Of a stretch of 64,000 nucleotides of DNA, positions 17,694-27,726 are shown piece by piece. Under the pieces are notes generated by a model that had not been told where the DNA came from, made no database searches, and saw nothing but the letters and a program-made list of their open reading frames with translations. Source of the stretch: Verrucomicrobia bacterium S94 (GTDB taxonomy: Bacteria; Verrucomicrobiota; Kiritimatiellia; Kiritimatiellales; Pontiellaceae). The DNA is taken from positions 1-64,000 of the forward strand of contig CP036201.1 in NCBI GenBank assembly GCA_004299845.1, written 5' to 3'. A program made the translations under genes and the position numbers. Every line of letters begins with the position of its first letter. Position 1 is the stretch's first letter.

Positions 17694-18364
17694 AAACGGT
17701 TCTGATTACCGGTGCGAACCGGGGCATCGGCCTTGGGTTGGTGAAATGTTATCTGGAAGCGGGCTTCCGGGTGGTTGCCGCCTGCCGCAGGCCGGAAAGG
17801 CTTGAATTTGAACATGAAAACCTGGTTCCGCTGAAAATGGATGTCAGCGATTCAGCGTCGATCAGAAGTGCCGCTGAGTGCATCCGCCGGGATGGAATCC
17901 GGTTTGATCTGCTCATCAACAATGCCGGGATTTGCCCGCTGGAGACGCTGGGCGAATGGACCGCCGAGGCTTTTTCGCAGACCTTCTGTGTGAATGCCAC
18001 CGGTCCGGCACTGGTGGCGCAGGCCGTGATTCCTTTAATGAATTCCGGATCAAAGCTGGTGAATATGACTTCGGGGATGGGGTCGCTTGAACTGAACCTG
18101 AATCCCCGGAAGGGCCTTGATGCCTATGCCATGAGTAAAGCGGCGCTGAATATGCTGACGCGCCGGCTGGCGAGCCGGTTGGCGTCTGAAGGCATTGCGT
18201 TGTATTGTGTCAGCCCCGGATGGGTGCAGACGGATATGGGCGGGGCCGAAGCTCCGGTGGGGGTCGATGAAGCTGCATCGCGGATTGTAAAAACGATTGA
18301 ACAGTTATCAATGGAGCAGAGTGGTCTGTTCCTGAGTGAAAATGGAGAGACGATACCATGGTAA
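17690..18364 (+). CDS. Short-chain dehydrogenase/reductase
   Basis: Cytoplasmic NAD(P)-dependent oxidoreductase of 224 residues. It has the cofactor loop TGANRGIG (residues 7-14), LINNAGI, and the catalytic pair Y146-x3-K150 in AYAMSKAAL. PGWVQTDMGG is typical of the classical SDR C-terminus. It overlaps the GH50 stop by four bases and its own stop overlaps the next sulfatase start by seven, so it is translated with the agarolytic operon. A role in reducing or oxidising a galactan-derived sugar is inferred from context only. Confidence 0.9.
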   Translation: MKTVLITGANRGIGLGLVKCYLEAGFRVVAACRRPERLEFEHENLVPLKMDVSDSASIRSAAECIRRDGIRFDLLINNAGICPLETLGEWTAEAFSQTFCVNATGPALVAQAVIPLMNSGSKLVNMTSGMGSLELNLNPRKGLDAYAMSKAALNMLTRRLASRLASEGIALYCVSPGWVQTDMGGAEAPVGVDEAASRIVKTIEQLSMEQSGLFLSENGETIPW

Positions 18365-19824
18365 AATATATTACAGCGGTTGTGCTGAGTCTGTTGGCCT
18401 TTTCGGCCGCAGCGGATGAACGTCCGAATATTCTGATTATTCTGGCCGATGATCTCGGTTATGGCGATGTGGGTTTCACCGGATCGACCGAAATTAAAAC
18501 CCCGGTACTTGATACGCTGGCGGAAAACGGCGTGGTCTGTGCAAACGGGTATGCGACGCACTCCTATTGCGGGCCGTCGCGCGCCGGTCTGTTGACCGGC
18601 CGGCATCAGGCCCGTTTCGGTATGGAAATCAATGCCACATATTCACCGTATGATATGCATATGGGATTGCCCGCGTCAGAAAAGACGTTCGGGAAACGGC
18701 TGCAGGCGGCGGGCTATAAAACCGGGATTATCGGAAAGTGGCATGTCGGGGCCGCTCCGAATCATCATCCGAATAACCGCGGTTTTGATTATTTTTACGG
18801 TTTTCTTTCCGGCGGTCATTCCTACTGGCCCGAAGAGGTAACCACGGCCATGCCGCTGGTGCTGGATGACGGGAAGCTCAATTATGGCGCTAACGAAGGG
18901 ACTTCGCTGCCGCTGCTGCGGAATGACAATATCGGCGAATACAATGAATATCTGACCACGGCGCTGAGCCGGGATGCCGCACGGTTTGTGAAAGAGGCTG
19001 AAAAACCGTTCTGCCTCTATCTGGCCTATAATGCGCCGCACAGTCCGCTGGAGGCACCAAAGGAAACGATTGAAAAATATAATCATATCCAAGACTGGAA
19101 CCGACGGGTATATGCGGCCATGGTTGATGAAATGGATCAGGGCATCGGTATGGTGGTTGATGCGCTGAAGGAATCCGGAAAATTTGAAAATACGCTGATC
19201 TTTTTCCTGTCGGACAATGGCGGGGTTGGATCGCCGCCGTGGAATCCTTCAGAAAACTGGGCGGATAACGGACCGTTTCTTCAAGGAAAAGCCAGCTGGC
19301 TGGAGGGAGGCATTCACGTGCCGTATTTCGTACATTGGCCGAAGGGTCTGACCAAAAGCGGAACCTTTGACGGGCTGGTTTCATCGCTCGATATCACGGC
19401 CACGGCGGTGGCGCTGGCCGGCGGGGATACATCCGGAAAACCGCTGGACGGGGTGAATCTGATTCCCTATCTCAACGGGGAAAAGAAGGGTTCACCGCAT
19501 GCTGCGCTCTACTGGCGTGAACGCGACAGTACGGCCTGGGCGGTGCGGACACCGAAGGCCAAGTTTGTGAAGAACAACTGGAAGAATGAAATCTGCGTGT
19601 TCGATATGGTGAATGATCCGTATGAATCAACCAACATTATCGATAAAGCACCGGAAACGCGGGCCGAGCTCGCCCGGCTCTGGAATGAATGGAATGCGGA
19701 TAACCAGGCCAATGTCCTGCTGCATGCCTACGATTATCAGCAGTACCGGCTGCAGATGTATGAGAATCTTTACAATGAACTTAAGGCCAAGGCGGCGAAG
19801 AAAAAGCCCCTTGTCATTCAGTAA
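18358..19824 (+). CDS. Secreted formylglycine-dependent sulfatase (S1 family)
   Basis: 488 residues with a signal peptide (about 1-19, ending AAA). Metal site ADDLGYGDVGF; active-site CGPSR (C71), with TGRHQARFG after it; GKWHVG; LSDNGG. Desulfates algal galactans outside or in the periplasm after maturation of C71. It is third in the GH50 operon and only 12 bases precede the next sulfatase gene. It is more like its downstream neighbour than the sulfatase at 5550, suggesting a separate acquisition or specificity. Confidence 0.93.
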   Translation: MVKYITAVVLSLLAFSAAADERPNILIILADDLGYGDVGFTGSTEIKTPVLDTLAENGVVCANGYATHSYCGPSRAGLLTGRHQARFGMEINATYSPYDMHMGLPASEKTFGKRLQAAGYKTGIIGKWHVGAAPNHHPNNRGFDYFYGFLSGGHSYWPEEVTTAMPLVLDDGKLNYGANEGTSLPLLRNDNIGEYNEYLTTALSRDAARFVKEAEKPFCLYLAYNAPHSPLEAPKETIEKYNHIQDWNRRVYAAMVDEMDQGIGMVVDALKESGKFENTLIFFLSDNGGVGSPPWNPSENWADNGPFLQGKASWLEGGIHVPYFVHWPKGLTKSGTFDGLVSSLDITATAVALAGGDTSGKPLDGVNLIPYLNGEKKGSPHAALYWRERDSTAWAVRTPKAKFVKNNWKNEICVFDMVNDPYESTNIIDKAPETRAELARLWNEWNADNQANVLLHAYDYQQYRLQMYENLYNELKAKAAKKKPLVIQ

Positions 19825-19836
19825 CGGGAAAATGAG

Positions 19837-21210
19837 ATGAAACGGCTTATATTTCTGTTGGCTCTATCCTGTCTGGCGGCTGCAGCCCGTAAACCGAATA
19901 TTGTTCTTCTTTTTTCGGATGACGCGGGGTATGCCGACTTCGGCTTCAACGGGAGTCGGCATTTTAAGACGCCCTGTTTGGACGAACTGGTTACACAGGG
20001 CGTTAAGCTCAATCAGTTTTATGTGTCGGCTGCCGTTTGCGGCCCGTCGCGTGCGGGTCTGCTGACGGGCATGTATCAGCAGAAGCTGGGGTTCGAGGAA
20101 AATAATGTGCCGGGTTATATGAGTGCGAATGGCACCACCGGGGATGATATGGGGCTTCAGCCCGGAGTTCCAACCGTAGGAAATTATCTGCAGGAACTGG
20201 GCTATAAAACCGCCGTTTTCGGGAAGTGGCATCAGGGCAATGCGGACCGGTTTCATCCGTTGAAGCGCGGATTTGATGAGTTTGTCGGTTTCCGCGGCGG
20301 AGCCCGCAGTTTTTATGCGTATAAAGAAGGTGATGATTTCCGTCCGGAAGATCGGCTGGAGTGGGGATTCGGCGAATTTAAGGAGCCGGAATATTATCTG
20401 ACTGATGTGCTGGCAGATGAGGCGATTAAATTCATGGAGCGAAACCGGGAGCATCCTTTCTTTGCCTATGTTTCTTTCAATGCCGTACACACCCCGATTC
20501 AGCCGGACCCGAAGGATTCGGAGCTGTTTTCGGCGCTGGAGGGGAAACGCCGTAAACTGGCGCAGCTGACGTGGTCGATGGACCGAGCGATCGGCCGTAT
20601 TCTGGATGCGCTGGATGAGATGGAACTTCGGGAAAACACATTGATTGTTTACACCAATGACAATGGCGGACCGACGGATGCCAGCACCTCAAGCAACTGG
20701 CCGCTGAGCGGATGTAAAGCGACACATCTGGAGGGCGGTATTCGTGTGCCCGGAATTGTAGTCTGGAAAGGAAAACTGGCGGCGGGGGTGGAATATGACA
20801 AGCCGCTGAGTACCCTTGATCTTCTTCCAACGTTTATCAATGCGGCGGGAGGCGATGCTTCCGGAATTGAAGAACTCGATGGAGTGGATATGATGCCTTA
20901 TCTCACCGGCGAAAATCAGGGACGGCCGCATCAGACGCTGTACTGGAAAAAAGAGAACCGCGGAACGATTCGCGATGGAGACTGGAAGCTGCTGCGTTTC
21001 CCGGATCGTCCGGCCGAGTTGTATAACATTGAAGCGGATCCGTCGGAACTGAACAATCTGGCAACGGAATATCCTGATAAAGTGGCTGAGCTGTATAAAA
21101 AGCTGTTTGCCTGGGAGTGCACGCTGGAACGGCCGAAGTTCATGCTGAAACGGCTCTATGAGGAAAAGGCGATGGAACGGCTGGATCAGTTCCGGAAGCA
21201 GTATCCGTAA
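19837..21210 (+). CDS. Secreted formylglycine-dependent sulfatase (S1 family)
   Basis: 457 residues with a signal peptide (about 1-16). SDDAGYADFGF replaces the common ADDLGYGD metal motif without losing the aspartates. The active site is CGPSR (C68); GKWHQG and YTNDNGG follow. It is the last gene of the GH50-SDR-sulfatase-sulfatase operon. Two sulfatases in one operon would fit successive desulfation of a galactan with two sulfation positions, which is inference. Confidence 0.93.
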   Translation: MKRLIFLLALSCLAAAARKPNIVLLFSDDAGYADFGFNGSRHFKTPCLDELVTQGVKLNQFYVSAAVCGPSRAGLLTGMYQQKLGFEENNVPGYMSANGTTGDDMGLQPGVPTVGNYLQELGYKTAVFGKWHQGNADRFHPLKRGFDEFVGFRGGARSFYAYKEGDDFRPEDRLEWGFGEFKEPEYYLTDVLADEAIKFMERNREHPFFAYVSFNAVHTPIQPDPKDSELFSALEGKRRKLAQLTWSMDRAIGRILDALDEMELRENTLIVYTNDNGGPTDASTSSNWPLSGCKATHLEGGIRVPGIVVWKGKLAAGVEYDKPLSTLDLLPTFINAAGGDASGIEELDGVDMMPYLTGENQGRPHQTLYWKKENRGTIRDGDWKLLRFPDRPAELYNIEADPSELNNLATEYPDKVAELYKKLFAWECTLERPKFMLKRLYEEKAMERLDQFRKQYP

Positions 21211-21232
21211 CCTGTCCATTTGACCCATTCTG
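21211..21232. promoter_or_regulatory. Candidate site of the recurrent GnCC-type motif
   Basis: CCTGTCC-ATTT-GACCCATTC directly after the sulfatase stop and 160 bases before the MFS gene. The right half (GACCCAT) fits the recurrent half-site GACCGAT; the left half is TGTCC instead of CGGAC. Confidence 0.3.
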
Positions 21233-21266
21233 ATAGGAACGGGTATCTGGTTTATTTATATGTTTT

Positions 21267-21301
21267 TTCGCCGGAACGGCTCCTTCAGCGGTTCCGGCGA
21301 A
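21267..21301. repeat. Hairpin between sulfatase and MFS genes
   Basis: Perfect 11-bp arms ttcgccggaac / gttccggcgaa with a 13-base loop. On neither strand is it followed by a T-tract, so I do not call it a terminator. Confidence 0.5.
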
Positions 21302-21391
21302 TGTTGGCGGTGGACGTTTGCCGGAAAAAGAAGGAAACTGATGAATGATCGGGCGGAGCTGTTTCCGTCGATATACAGATGAGAGCGGGTT

Positions 21392-22960
21392 ATGAACAAA
21401 CAGGTTAAGGCTTTTATATATGCCATTATCGTTGCGCTTGGGGGCTTTGTTTTCGGGCTCGATGCCGCCGTGATTTCCGGAACGGTGAGTTTTGTGACGG
21501 AGCAGTTCGGCCTGAGTGAGCTGCAGGTGGGCATTCTGGTCAGTTCGCCGGCGTTCGGGGTGTTGTTTGCGCTTCTGGCGGCGGGGCCGCTGTGTAATAA
21601 AATCGGGCGGAAGAAAACCCTGATCATTATTGCCGGAATGTACTGGATCTCGGCCGTGACTTCTGCGCTGGCGCCCAATTATATCGGACTGGTCTGCGCC
21701 CGTATTCTCGGCGGGCTGGCATTTACATCGATTACGGTTTCCGCGATGTATATCGGGGAAATTGCGCCGGCAAAATGGCGGGGAAAGCTGGTTTCGGTAA
21801 ACCAGATGAACATTGTGCTGGGTTTGACGGCCGCCTATTTTGTCAACTATCTGCTGGTGAAGGCAACGGATGCCGAGGCGGCGTGGGCGGTGAAGCTGAA
21901 TATGGAACAGCACATCTGGCGCTACATGCTCGGATCGGAAATTGTGCCGGCTCTGCTTTGGCTTGTGGCTCTGTTCTTTATTCCGGAAAGCCCGCGTTGG
22001 CTGGTGTATAGGGGCCGCATTGAAGAAGCCAAGATGATCATGCGCAAAATTACGCCGGATGATGAGATCGATGAACAGATTACCGCGATGGAAGAGAGCC
22101 TGCATCGCGGAGATGAAGAACTTTCGGTGATGTCGCAGATCCGGGAACTGTGTCACAAACGTATGCGGATTGCAGTGATCGTGGCCATTATTATTTCCAT
22201 TGCACAGCAGCTTTCAGGCATTAACGCGATTCTGTTTTATGCGCCGACCGTTTTTGAACAGCTGGGCGGGGGAACCAATACGGCGTTTCTGCAGACAGTC
22301 TGGATCGGTCTGGTTTCAGTGGTCTTTACACTGGCGGCGATTCTGCTGGTTGACAAACTGGGGCGCCGTCCGATGATTCTTTTCGGTCTGCTCTGGGTGA
22401 CGGCCAGTCATCTGATCTGTGCGTATGGATTTAAAACGGCGACGTATACTCTTCCGCCGGAATCACTGCAGGAACTGCCGGCCGAAGTGGATGCCCATGC
22501 GCTGGCTCCGGTGGTCGGGCGGGAATTCGGCAGTGATATCGAATTCAAGGATGCCCTGATTGAAGTGCTTGGGGAAGAGGCGACGCGGACTCATGCGGCT
22601 GCCATTATTAAGGAGGCGGCGGACATGAATGCCGGGCTCGTGCTCGGCGGAATTCTGAGCTTTATCGGAGCTTTTCATTTTTCGATCGGCCCCTTGATGT
22701 GGGTGCTGTTTTCCGAGTTGTTCCCGACCTCTCTGCGCGGTGTGGCGATCCCGTTTTTTGCACTGGTGAGCAGTACGATCAGTGCTGCGGTGCAGTTTAT
22801 GTTCCCGTGGCAGTTGGCGAATATGGGCGGAACGTCTATTTTTATGTTCTACGCCATTGTCGGAGCGGTGGGCTGCGCGGCGATCTGGCCGTTCCTGCCG
22901 GAGACCAAGAATCTGAGTATTGAAGAGATCCAGCTGCAGCTGGAAAAGAAAACCTTATAA
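21392..22960 (+). CDS. MFS sugar-porter family transporter
   Basis: Inner-membrane sugar:proton symporter of 522 residues with twelve predicted helices. Family marks: [11 protein letters not shown] in helix 1, NKIGRKKT after helix 2, [12 protein letters not shown] before the central loop, [17 protein letters not shown] in helix 7, DKLGRRP, and PETKN near the end. It has a longer than usual loop between helices 9 and 10 (about residues 355-405). Lying between the agarolytic operon and GH117, it is the likely importer of neoagarobiose, galactose or 3,6-anhydro-L-galactose. Confidence 0.92.
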   Translation: MNKQVKAFIYAIIVALGGFVFGLDAAVISGTVSFVTEQFGLSELQVGILVSSPAFGVLFALLAAGPLCNKIGRKKTLIIIAGMYWISAVTSALAPNYIGLVCARILGGLAFTSITVSAMYIGEIAPAKWRGKLVSVNQMNIVLGLTAAYFVNYLLVKATDAEAAWAVKLNMEQHIWRYMLGSEIVPALLWLVALFFIPESPRWLVYRGRIEEAKMIMRKITPDDEIDEQITAMEESLHRGDEELSVMSQIRELCHKRMRIAVIVAIIISIAQQLSGINAILFYAPTVFEQLGGGTNTAFLQTVWIGLVSVVFTLAAILLVDKLGRRPMILFGLLWVTASHLICAYGFKTATYTLPPESLQELPAEVDAHALAPVVGREFGSDIEFKDALIEVLGEEATRTHAAAIIKEAADMNAGLVLGGILSFIGAFHFSIGPLMWVLFSELFPTSLRGVAIPFFALVSSTISAAVQFMFPWQLANMGGTSIFMFYAIVGAVGCAAIWPFLPETKNLSIEEIQLQLEKKTL

Positions 22961-22977
22961 ACACAGGACCTATTATT

Positions 22978-24050
22978 ATGGAAAAGAAAATGAGTGCCGC
23001 AACGAAGCGGGCAGTAGAACGCAATTATTACCAGAGTCCGGAGTGGTATTGTGAAATCGTCAGCAAGCCGATCACCGGAGATCTGGCTGAAGAAAAAGAC
23101 GGTATGGTTCGTCGTGATCCGAGTGCTGTGATTGAGGTCGATGGCCTGTATCATGTCTGGTACAGCCGTTCGACGGGAAAGAGCTATGGCTTCGGTACAG
23201 GGGACTATGAAAAGAAAACCTTTCCCTGGGATCAGTGCGATATCTGGCATGCTACCAGTAAAGACGGCTGGCATTGGGAGGAAGAGGGCGTGGCGGTTGT
23301 TCGCGGTGAGCCTGGTTCGTATGACGACCGCAGTGTCTTTACGCCTGAAATTCTTGCGCACGATGGAAAATATTATCTGGTCTATCAGGTGGTCAAATCT
23401 CCGTATGTCCGCCGTTCCTTCGAAAATATTTCCATTTCCGTGGCGGACTCACCGTATGGACCCTGGGAAAAACTGCCGGGGCCGGTGCTGGAGGCTGAGC
23501 AGGACGGTGAATGGGAGGGGGATGCCGACAACCGTTTTCTGGTGAAGAGTAAAGGCAGTTTTGACAGTCATAAGGTTCATGATCCGACCCTGATGTTTTT
23601 CAACGATAAATTCTATCTCTACTACAAAGGTGAGCCCATGGGCGAAGAGATGTATATGGGCGGGCGGGAAACCAAGTGGGGGTCGCCATTGCCGATAAGG
23701 TTGAGGGTCCGTATGTGAAGAGTGAATACAATCCGATTTCCAACTCCGGCCATGAAATCTGTGTCTGGCATTACAACGGCGGCATTGCCGGTATGCTGAC
23801 AACGGATGGCCCGGAACGTAATACGATTCAGTGGGCGGAAGACGGAATTAATTTTGAAATCAAGTCATATATAAAAGGCGCGCCGGAAGCCAACGGACTT
23901 TTCCGTACGCCGGATCATGATAAGCATCCGCTGGAAGGGTTACGCTGGGGATTGTGTCATGTGGTAACGGATCAGGCCGGCTGGATGCGCCGTTTCGAAG
24001 TTGATGAAGGTTTGAAGAACTATTTCCTCAGCCGGGAAACCTACGAATAG
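22978..24050 (+). CDS. GH117 alpha-1,3-(3,6-anhydro)-L-galactosidase (one frameshift in this sequence)
   Basis: Cytoplasmic exo-enzyme that splits neoagarobiose to galactose and 3,6-anhydro-L-galactose; no signal peptide. The five-bladed propeller starts with [21 protein letters not shown] and continues through [10 protein letters not shown] and [18 protein letters not shown]. The frame breaks at the five-G run 23678-23682. Adding one G restores [15 protein letters not shown] and continues to 24050 in the second frame, giving about 357 residues, the normal GH117 size. Co-directional with the MFS gene 17 bases upstream. The break is most likely a sequencing error because nine similar ones occur nearby. 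Confidence 0.88.
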
Positions 24051-24073
24051 AGTCCGTAAAATTAAAGGACGTG

Positions 24074-24110
24074 AAAACACACACAATCGGGTTCCGATTG
24101 TGTGTGTTTT
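24074..24110. terminator. Bidirectional terminator between GH117 and cupin genes
   Basis: A perfect 17-bp stem (aaaacacacacaatcgg / ccgattgtgtgtgtttt) with a gtt loop. It has T-runs on both strands and sits between two convergent genes. Confidence 0.9.
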
Positions 24111-24125
24111 TTGTGGTTCCGGCCG

Positions 24126-24497
24126 TTAGGCCCGTTTGGCGAAAAGAATGCGGCTTGGTTCAGGGCCGTTTTTCCAGCCGTGGGGCGTATGAGCTTCGAA
24201 GGTGATAAAATCGCCGGCCTTGTAGTCCATGCCTTCTGTTTTTTGCAGATCCGCGGTACCGGCATACAGTGTGCCGGAGCCGTTGACCACGTAGGCCAGC
24301 CACTCATCTTCCGAAGTGTGGATTTCAAATTCCTCAGCGTCAGCGGCGACGTTGAACATGAAGATAAATATGCCGGAATCCCCGAGACTGCGCCCGGACC
24401 AGCCGGCGGGAAAATCGCTGGCATCAAACTCAGGCAATTTGCTTTTCGACAGCACGCTTGCGCCGTTTTTATTTGTCATTCGAATATGATCAGCCAT
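24126..24497 (-). CDS. Cupin-domain protein
   Basis: A 123-residue single-domain cupin without signal peptide. Metal-binding pattern: an EIHTSEDEW first motif and a THPHGW-like second motif (AHTPHGWKNG). Last gene of the minus-strand IclR operon, 15 bases after the aldehyde dehydrogenase. Small cupins in sugar-acid pathways are often isomerases or lactonase-like, but no specific activity can be read here. Confidence 0.8.
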   Translation of the reverse strand: MADHIRMTNKNGASVLSKSKLPEFDASDFPAGWSGRSLGDSGIFIFMFNVAADAEEFEIHTSEDEWLAYVVNGSGTLYAGTADLQKTEGMDYKAGDFITFEAHTPHGWKNGPEPSRILFAKRA

Positions 24498-24512
24498 GGG
24501 TGTTCCTCCTCG

Positions 24513-25958
24513 TCAGCAGCCCAGATAGATGGTGCGTTTCTGAAGCATTTCCTCCACACCGTGGATGCCGTCTTCGCCGCCGAGTCCGCTGCGTTTATGG
24601 CCGGAATGGAAGCCCTGAATATAGCCGACAATGCCGTGGTTGATGAAGATGGTACCCACCTGAAGGTGTCCGATGGCGTGTATGAAGCGGCGGTAGTTTT
24701 CGGTGAACAGATAGGCGGAGAGTCCGTCTTCGCTTGCATTGGTGATCTCAAGGGCCTCTTCATAACCGGAGATTTTAACGATCGGCATAACCGGTCCGAA
24801 AATTTCCTCTTTGACCATGATGGAATCTTTTTTCACGTTCAGCAGTACAGTCGGTTCATACCAGTTGCCGCCTTCAAATTCCGCACCTTCCGGCTTTTTG
24901 CCGCCGCAGGCTACTGTAACCCCTTCGGCAACGGCTTTGTTTACGAGCTCCTCGATGCGGGCAAGTCCTGCCGGGCTGGTGCTCGGACCCATCCCTTCGT
25001 TTTTCATGGGATCGCCCAGTTTGATTTCCGCCACGCGTTTGAGTACCTTTTCGGTAAATTCTTCTGCAACAGCTTCATGAACCAGAACGGTTTCGTTGCA
25101 GATGCAGACCTGTCCGCAGTTGGCAAAGCGGGCGACCACGGCGGCTTCGGCGGCTTTGTCAAGATCGGCATCTTCGCAGACGATGAACGGCGCATTTCCG
25201 CCCAGTTCCAGGACGAGTTTGGTGACATTCGGTGCAGCGGTTGCACAGATGGCCTGTCCGGCCCGGGTACTGCCGGTCATGGTGACCAGTCTGGTGATCG
25301 GATTTGAAACCAGCGCTTCGCCTACGGCGGCACCGGTACCGATCACCATATTCACGACGCCTTTCGGTACGCCGGCCTCTTCCACCAGCCGGCAGAATTC
25401 AGATGCTGTGACGGGGGTGACTTCATGGGGTTTCAGTACAATCGTATTCCCGGCCACCAACGCGGGGCCCAGTTTGCGCCCGATCAATGCCAGTGGATAG
25501 TTGAAGGCGCAGAGGCCGACGGTGACGCCGTACGGTACTTTATGAATCCAGAGCTGTTCGTTGGGGTGATCGGAGGGGAAGATATGCCCGGTAAGACGGC
25601 GCGCGGCTTCGGCATTGTAGGTCATGTATCGAATGGTGTCGTCCACTTCGCCCAGTGCTTCGGCCAGCGGTTTTCCCTGTTCCTTCACCAGCAGTTCGGC
25701 AAAATAGTCGCGTTCTGCTTTCAGGCGGTCGGCAATGGCATAGATATAGTTGGCGCGCTGAATGGCCGGCAGGTCCTGCCAGGCTTCCTGGGCGGTCTTT
25801 GACGTTTCCAGTGCCAGCTGTACCTGTTCCGTCGTGCAGACCGGAACTTCGGCCCAGACCCTTCCGGTGGCCGGATTTTCCACCGGGATACGTTCGGCGG
25901 CATCTTTGCCGATCCATTCTCCGTTGATGTAGCAGGGGTAAAACTTAATTTCGCTCAT
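24513..25958 (-). CDS. NAD(P)-dependent aldehyde dehydrogenase
   Basis: 481 residues, complete. The catalytic cysteine is C285 in [10 protein letters not shown] and the general base glutamate is in [17 protein letters not shown] forms the cofactor loop and [10 protein letters not shown] lies near the C-terminus. It resembles the succinate-semialdehyde/glycolaldehyde dehydrogenase branch. In agar catabolism the enzyme oxidising 3,6-anhydro-L-galactose to anhydrogalactonate belongs to this superfamily. Given GH117 next door that is the best guess, but substrate is inferred from context. Second-last gene of the IclR operon. Confidence 0.92.
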   Translation of the reverse strand: MSEIKFYPCYINGEWIGKDAAERIPVENPATGRVWAEVPVCTTEQVQLALETSKTAQEAWQDLPAIQRANYIYAIADRLKAERDYFAELLVKEQGKPLAEALGEVDDTIRYMTYNAEAARRLTGHIFPSDHPNEQLWIHKVPYGVTVGLCAFNYPLALIGRKLGPALVAGNTIVLKPHEVTPVTASEFCRLVEEAGVPKGVVNMVIGTGAAVGEALVSNPITRLVTMTGSTRAGQAICATAAPNVTKLVLELGGNAPFIVCEDADLDKAAEAAVVARFANCGQVCICNETVLVHEAVAEEFTEKVLKRVAEIKLGDPMKNEGMGPSTSPAGLARIEELVNKAVAEGVTVACGGKKPEGAEFEGGNWYEPTVLLNVKKDSIMVKEEIFGPVMPIVKISGYEEALEITNASEDGLSAYLFTENYRRFIHAIGHLQVGTIFINHGIVGYIQGFHSGHKRSGLGGEDGIHGVEEMLQKRTIYLGC

Positions 25959-25980
25959 GGGTTTCCTCCTGATTTATTTT

Positions 25981-26756
25981 TCAGCGCCCGTGGTATGACG
26001 GCGCCCGTTTTTCAACAAAAGCACGGAATCCTTCTGCAGCGTCTTCCGTATCGTATAAGTCATCCACCAGCTGTGCTTCCAGTGCCAGTCCTTCGGCCAG
26101 CGGCAGTTCAGACCCTTTTTTAATGCCCTTTTTCAGTGCGGCGATGGCCAGCGGAGCTCCGTTGACAAAGCCGCTTGCATAGGTTTCCACCGCCGCTTCA
26201 AACTGACCGGAAGGGAACAGGCGGTTGAACAGGCCCAGTTCGTGGGCTTCATCGGGGTTGATACTCCGGCCGGATGCACACAGTTCGAGCGCGCGGGCGG
26301 GGCCGATCAGTCGGGCCAGCCGCTGCGACCCCCGTTGCCCGGAGTCAGCCCCAGTTTCACTTCGGGGAGACCGAGGGTATAGCTTCCTTTGGCGGCCAAA
26401 CGAATATCGCAGGCCAGTGCGATCTCCAACCCGCCTCCGAGACAGTGGCCGCTTATGGCGGCAATGAAAATCTTTCCGCTGGTTTCAATGGCGGCCAGAT
26501 TTTTCCGGGCCTGGTCCACCATGCGTTTATTGGTTTCAGTATCGCTGTCTGAAAATACCCTGATATCCGCGCCGGCGCAGAAAAATTTCTCCAGTGCACT
26601 GCGGATTACGACGATCCGGGCATTTTCATCCTCATGAGCCTGTTTGATCGATTCTGCAAAATCTTCATGAAACGGAAGGTCATAGGCGTTGGCTTTCGGT
26701 CGGTTGAATGTGATCCGGCCGATTCCGTCTTTGCATTCATATTCCACACCATTCAT
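25981..26756 (-). CDS. Enoyl-CoA hydratase/isomerase family protein (one frameshift in this sequence)
   Basis: Crotonase-fold protein. The N-terminal part (26756 to about 26334) has [10 protein letters not shown] and [18 protein letters not shown], the two oxyanion-hole segments, and [12 protein letters not shown]. The frame breaks at the C-run 26329-26333 (G-run on the coding strand). Adding one G gives [16 protein letters not shown] and runs on to 25981 with a C-terminal [12 protein letters not shown]. The restored protein is about 258 residues, the family norm. Its start overlaps the iclR stop by four bases. Acts on an acyl-CoA or a crotonase-like substrate that is not identified. Confidence 0.87.
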
Positions 26757-27532
26757 CGGATAACTCCTAAGTTACGGTTGATTTCTTCTGCGTGCAGCAG
26801 CGCAGATTTCAGATAGGTCTGGCGGAGAGTATCTGCGCCTTTCGCGGTATTGAGATAGGATACGCCCAGTACGGCCGAGGTGCCGGATCCGTCAATGCCA
26901 ATCGGTACGGCAATATCGGTTGTTCCTTCGGTAAGTTCGCTCTCCTGTACCAGGAATCCGTTTTTGCGGGCTTCGGAAATGTCATTCAGAATCCGCTGCC
27001 GGTCAGCCTTGCTGCGGCGGGTGTATTCCGGGTCATCCTCCAGGGTCTGGTGCGCGATTTCCTCGGACATCCGGGACAGCAGTACTTTTCCGGAGGCCGT
27101 CAGACTGATGGGGAATACGGAGCCTTCGCCGACGGACAGGCACACCCTGCGTGCCGGCATACGTTCCATCATCACAATCAGGGAGGTGCCGTGCTGGAAC
27201 GTGAGGTGGCAGGCCTGACCGGTTTCCTCGGCCAGGGCTTCCATAGGAATATGAGCCGCTTTCCGCAGCAGAGTCGCGGTATGCTGGCGATGACTGAGGT
27301 GAAACAGGCGCAGGGTCAGACGATAGCCGTTTCCCGATTCGCCTTTTGCAATATATTCACGTTCCTCCAGACAGGCGAGCATGCGATAGAGTTCGCTGGG
27401 GTTGCGTCCCAGCGCCTGGGCAATTTCTACCTGTGTGCGCGATTCCGACTGGGTTGAAAGATATTCAAGGATATCCAGTCCTTTTTCGAGAGCAGGAGCC
27501 TGGTAACTGGTCTTTTTTTTTACGACGGCCAT
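26753..27532 (-). CDS. IclR-family transcriptional regulator
   Basis: 259 residues: an N-terminal winged helix ([20 protein letters not shown], about residues 30-55) and a C-terminal effector-binding GAF-like domain with [19 protein letters not shown] and [16 protein letters not shown]. It heads the minus-strand operon iclR-hydratase-dehydrogenase-cupin and faces the solute-binding/CoA-transferase/GH2 operon. IclR members usually control the divergent promoter next to them and sense a pathway intermediate. Three 16-base repeats in the divergent region are the likely operators. Confidence 0.92.
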   Translation of the reverse strand: MAVVKKKTSYQAPALEKGLDILEYLSTQSESRTQVEIAQALGRNPSELYRMLACLEEREYIAKGESGNGYRLTLRLFHLSHRQHTATLLRKAAHIPMEALAEETGQACHLTFQHGTSLIVMMERMPARRVCLSVGEGSVFPISLTASGKVLLSRMSEEIAHQTLEDDPEYTRRSKADRQRILNDISEARKNGFLVQESELTEGTTDIAVPIGIDGSGTSAVLGVSYLNTAKGADTLRQTYLKSALLHAEEINRNLGVIR

Positions 27533-27553
27533 GATCTTCTTATAAAATATTGG

Positions 27554-27712
27554 TTCATATATAAATTTATAAAGCTATTCCGATTAAATGCCATTTATGC
27601 ATCACAAAGGCTTTATTACCAATGTTTTTATATCGGTCTTTTGTACAGGTTGCTTGGGGTTGCTGTTTCCTGTTCGGATCGTATATAAATCTAAAATTCA
27701 AATATAAATCCA
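27554..27712. promoter_or_regulatory. Three direct repeats, putative IclR operators
   Basis: TTCATATATAAATTTA (27554-27569), ATCGTATATAAATCTA (27678-27693) and TTCAAATATAAATCCA (27697-27712). One lies near the iclR start and two near the start of the divergent gene, the last only 14 bases before its ATG. The first overlaps the palindrome TATAAATTTATA. The region is strikingly AT-rich compared with neighbours. Confidence 0.55.
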
Positions 27713-27726
27713 TAGTGAGGTTCTGA

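Noticed and set aside
21267-21301. Rho-independent terminator
   Set aside because: The stem is strong but the T-run lies on the wrong side for the plus strand and becomes an A-run on the minus strand.
23676-24050. Separate 124-residue gene after GH117
   Set aside because: It is the C-terminal part of the same propeller, out of frame by one G.
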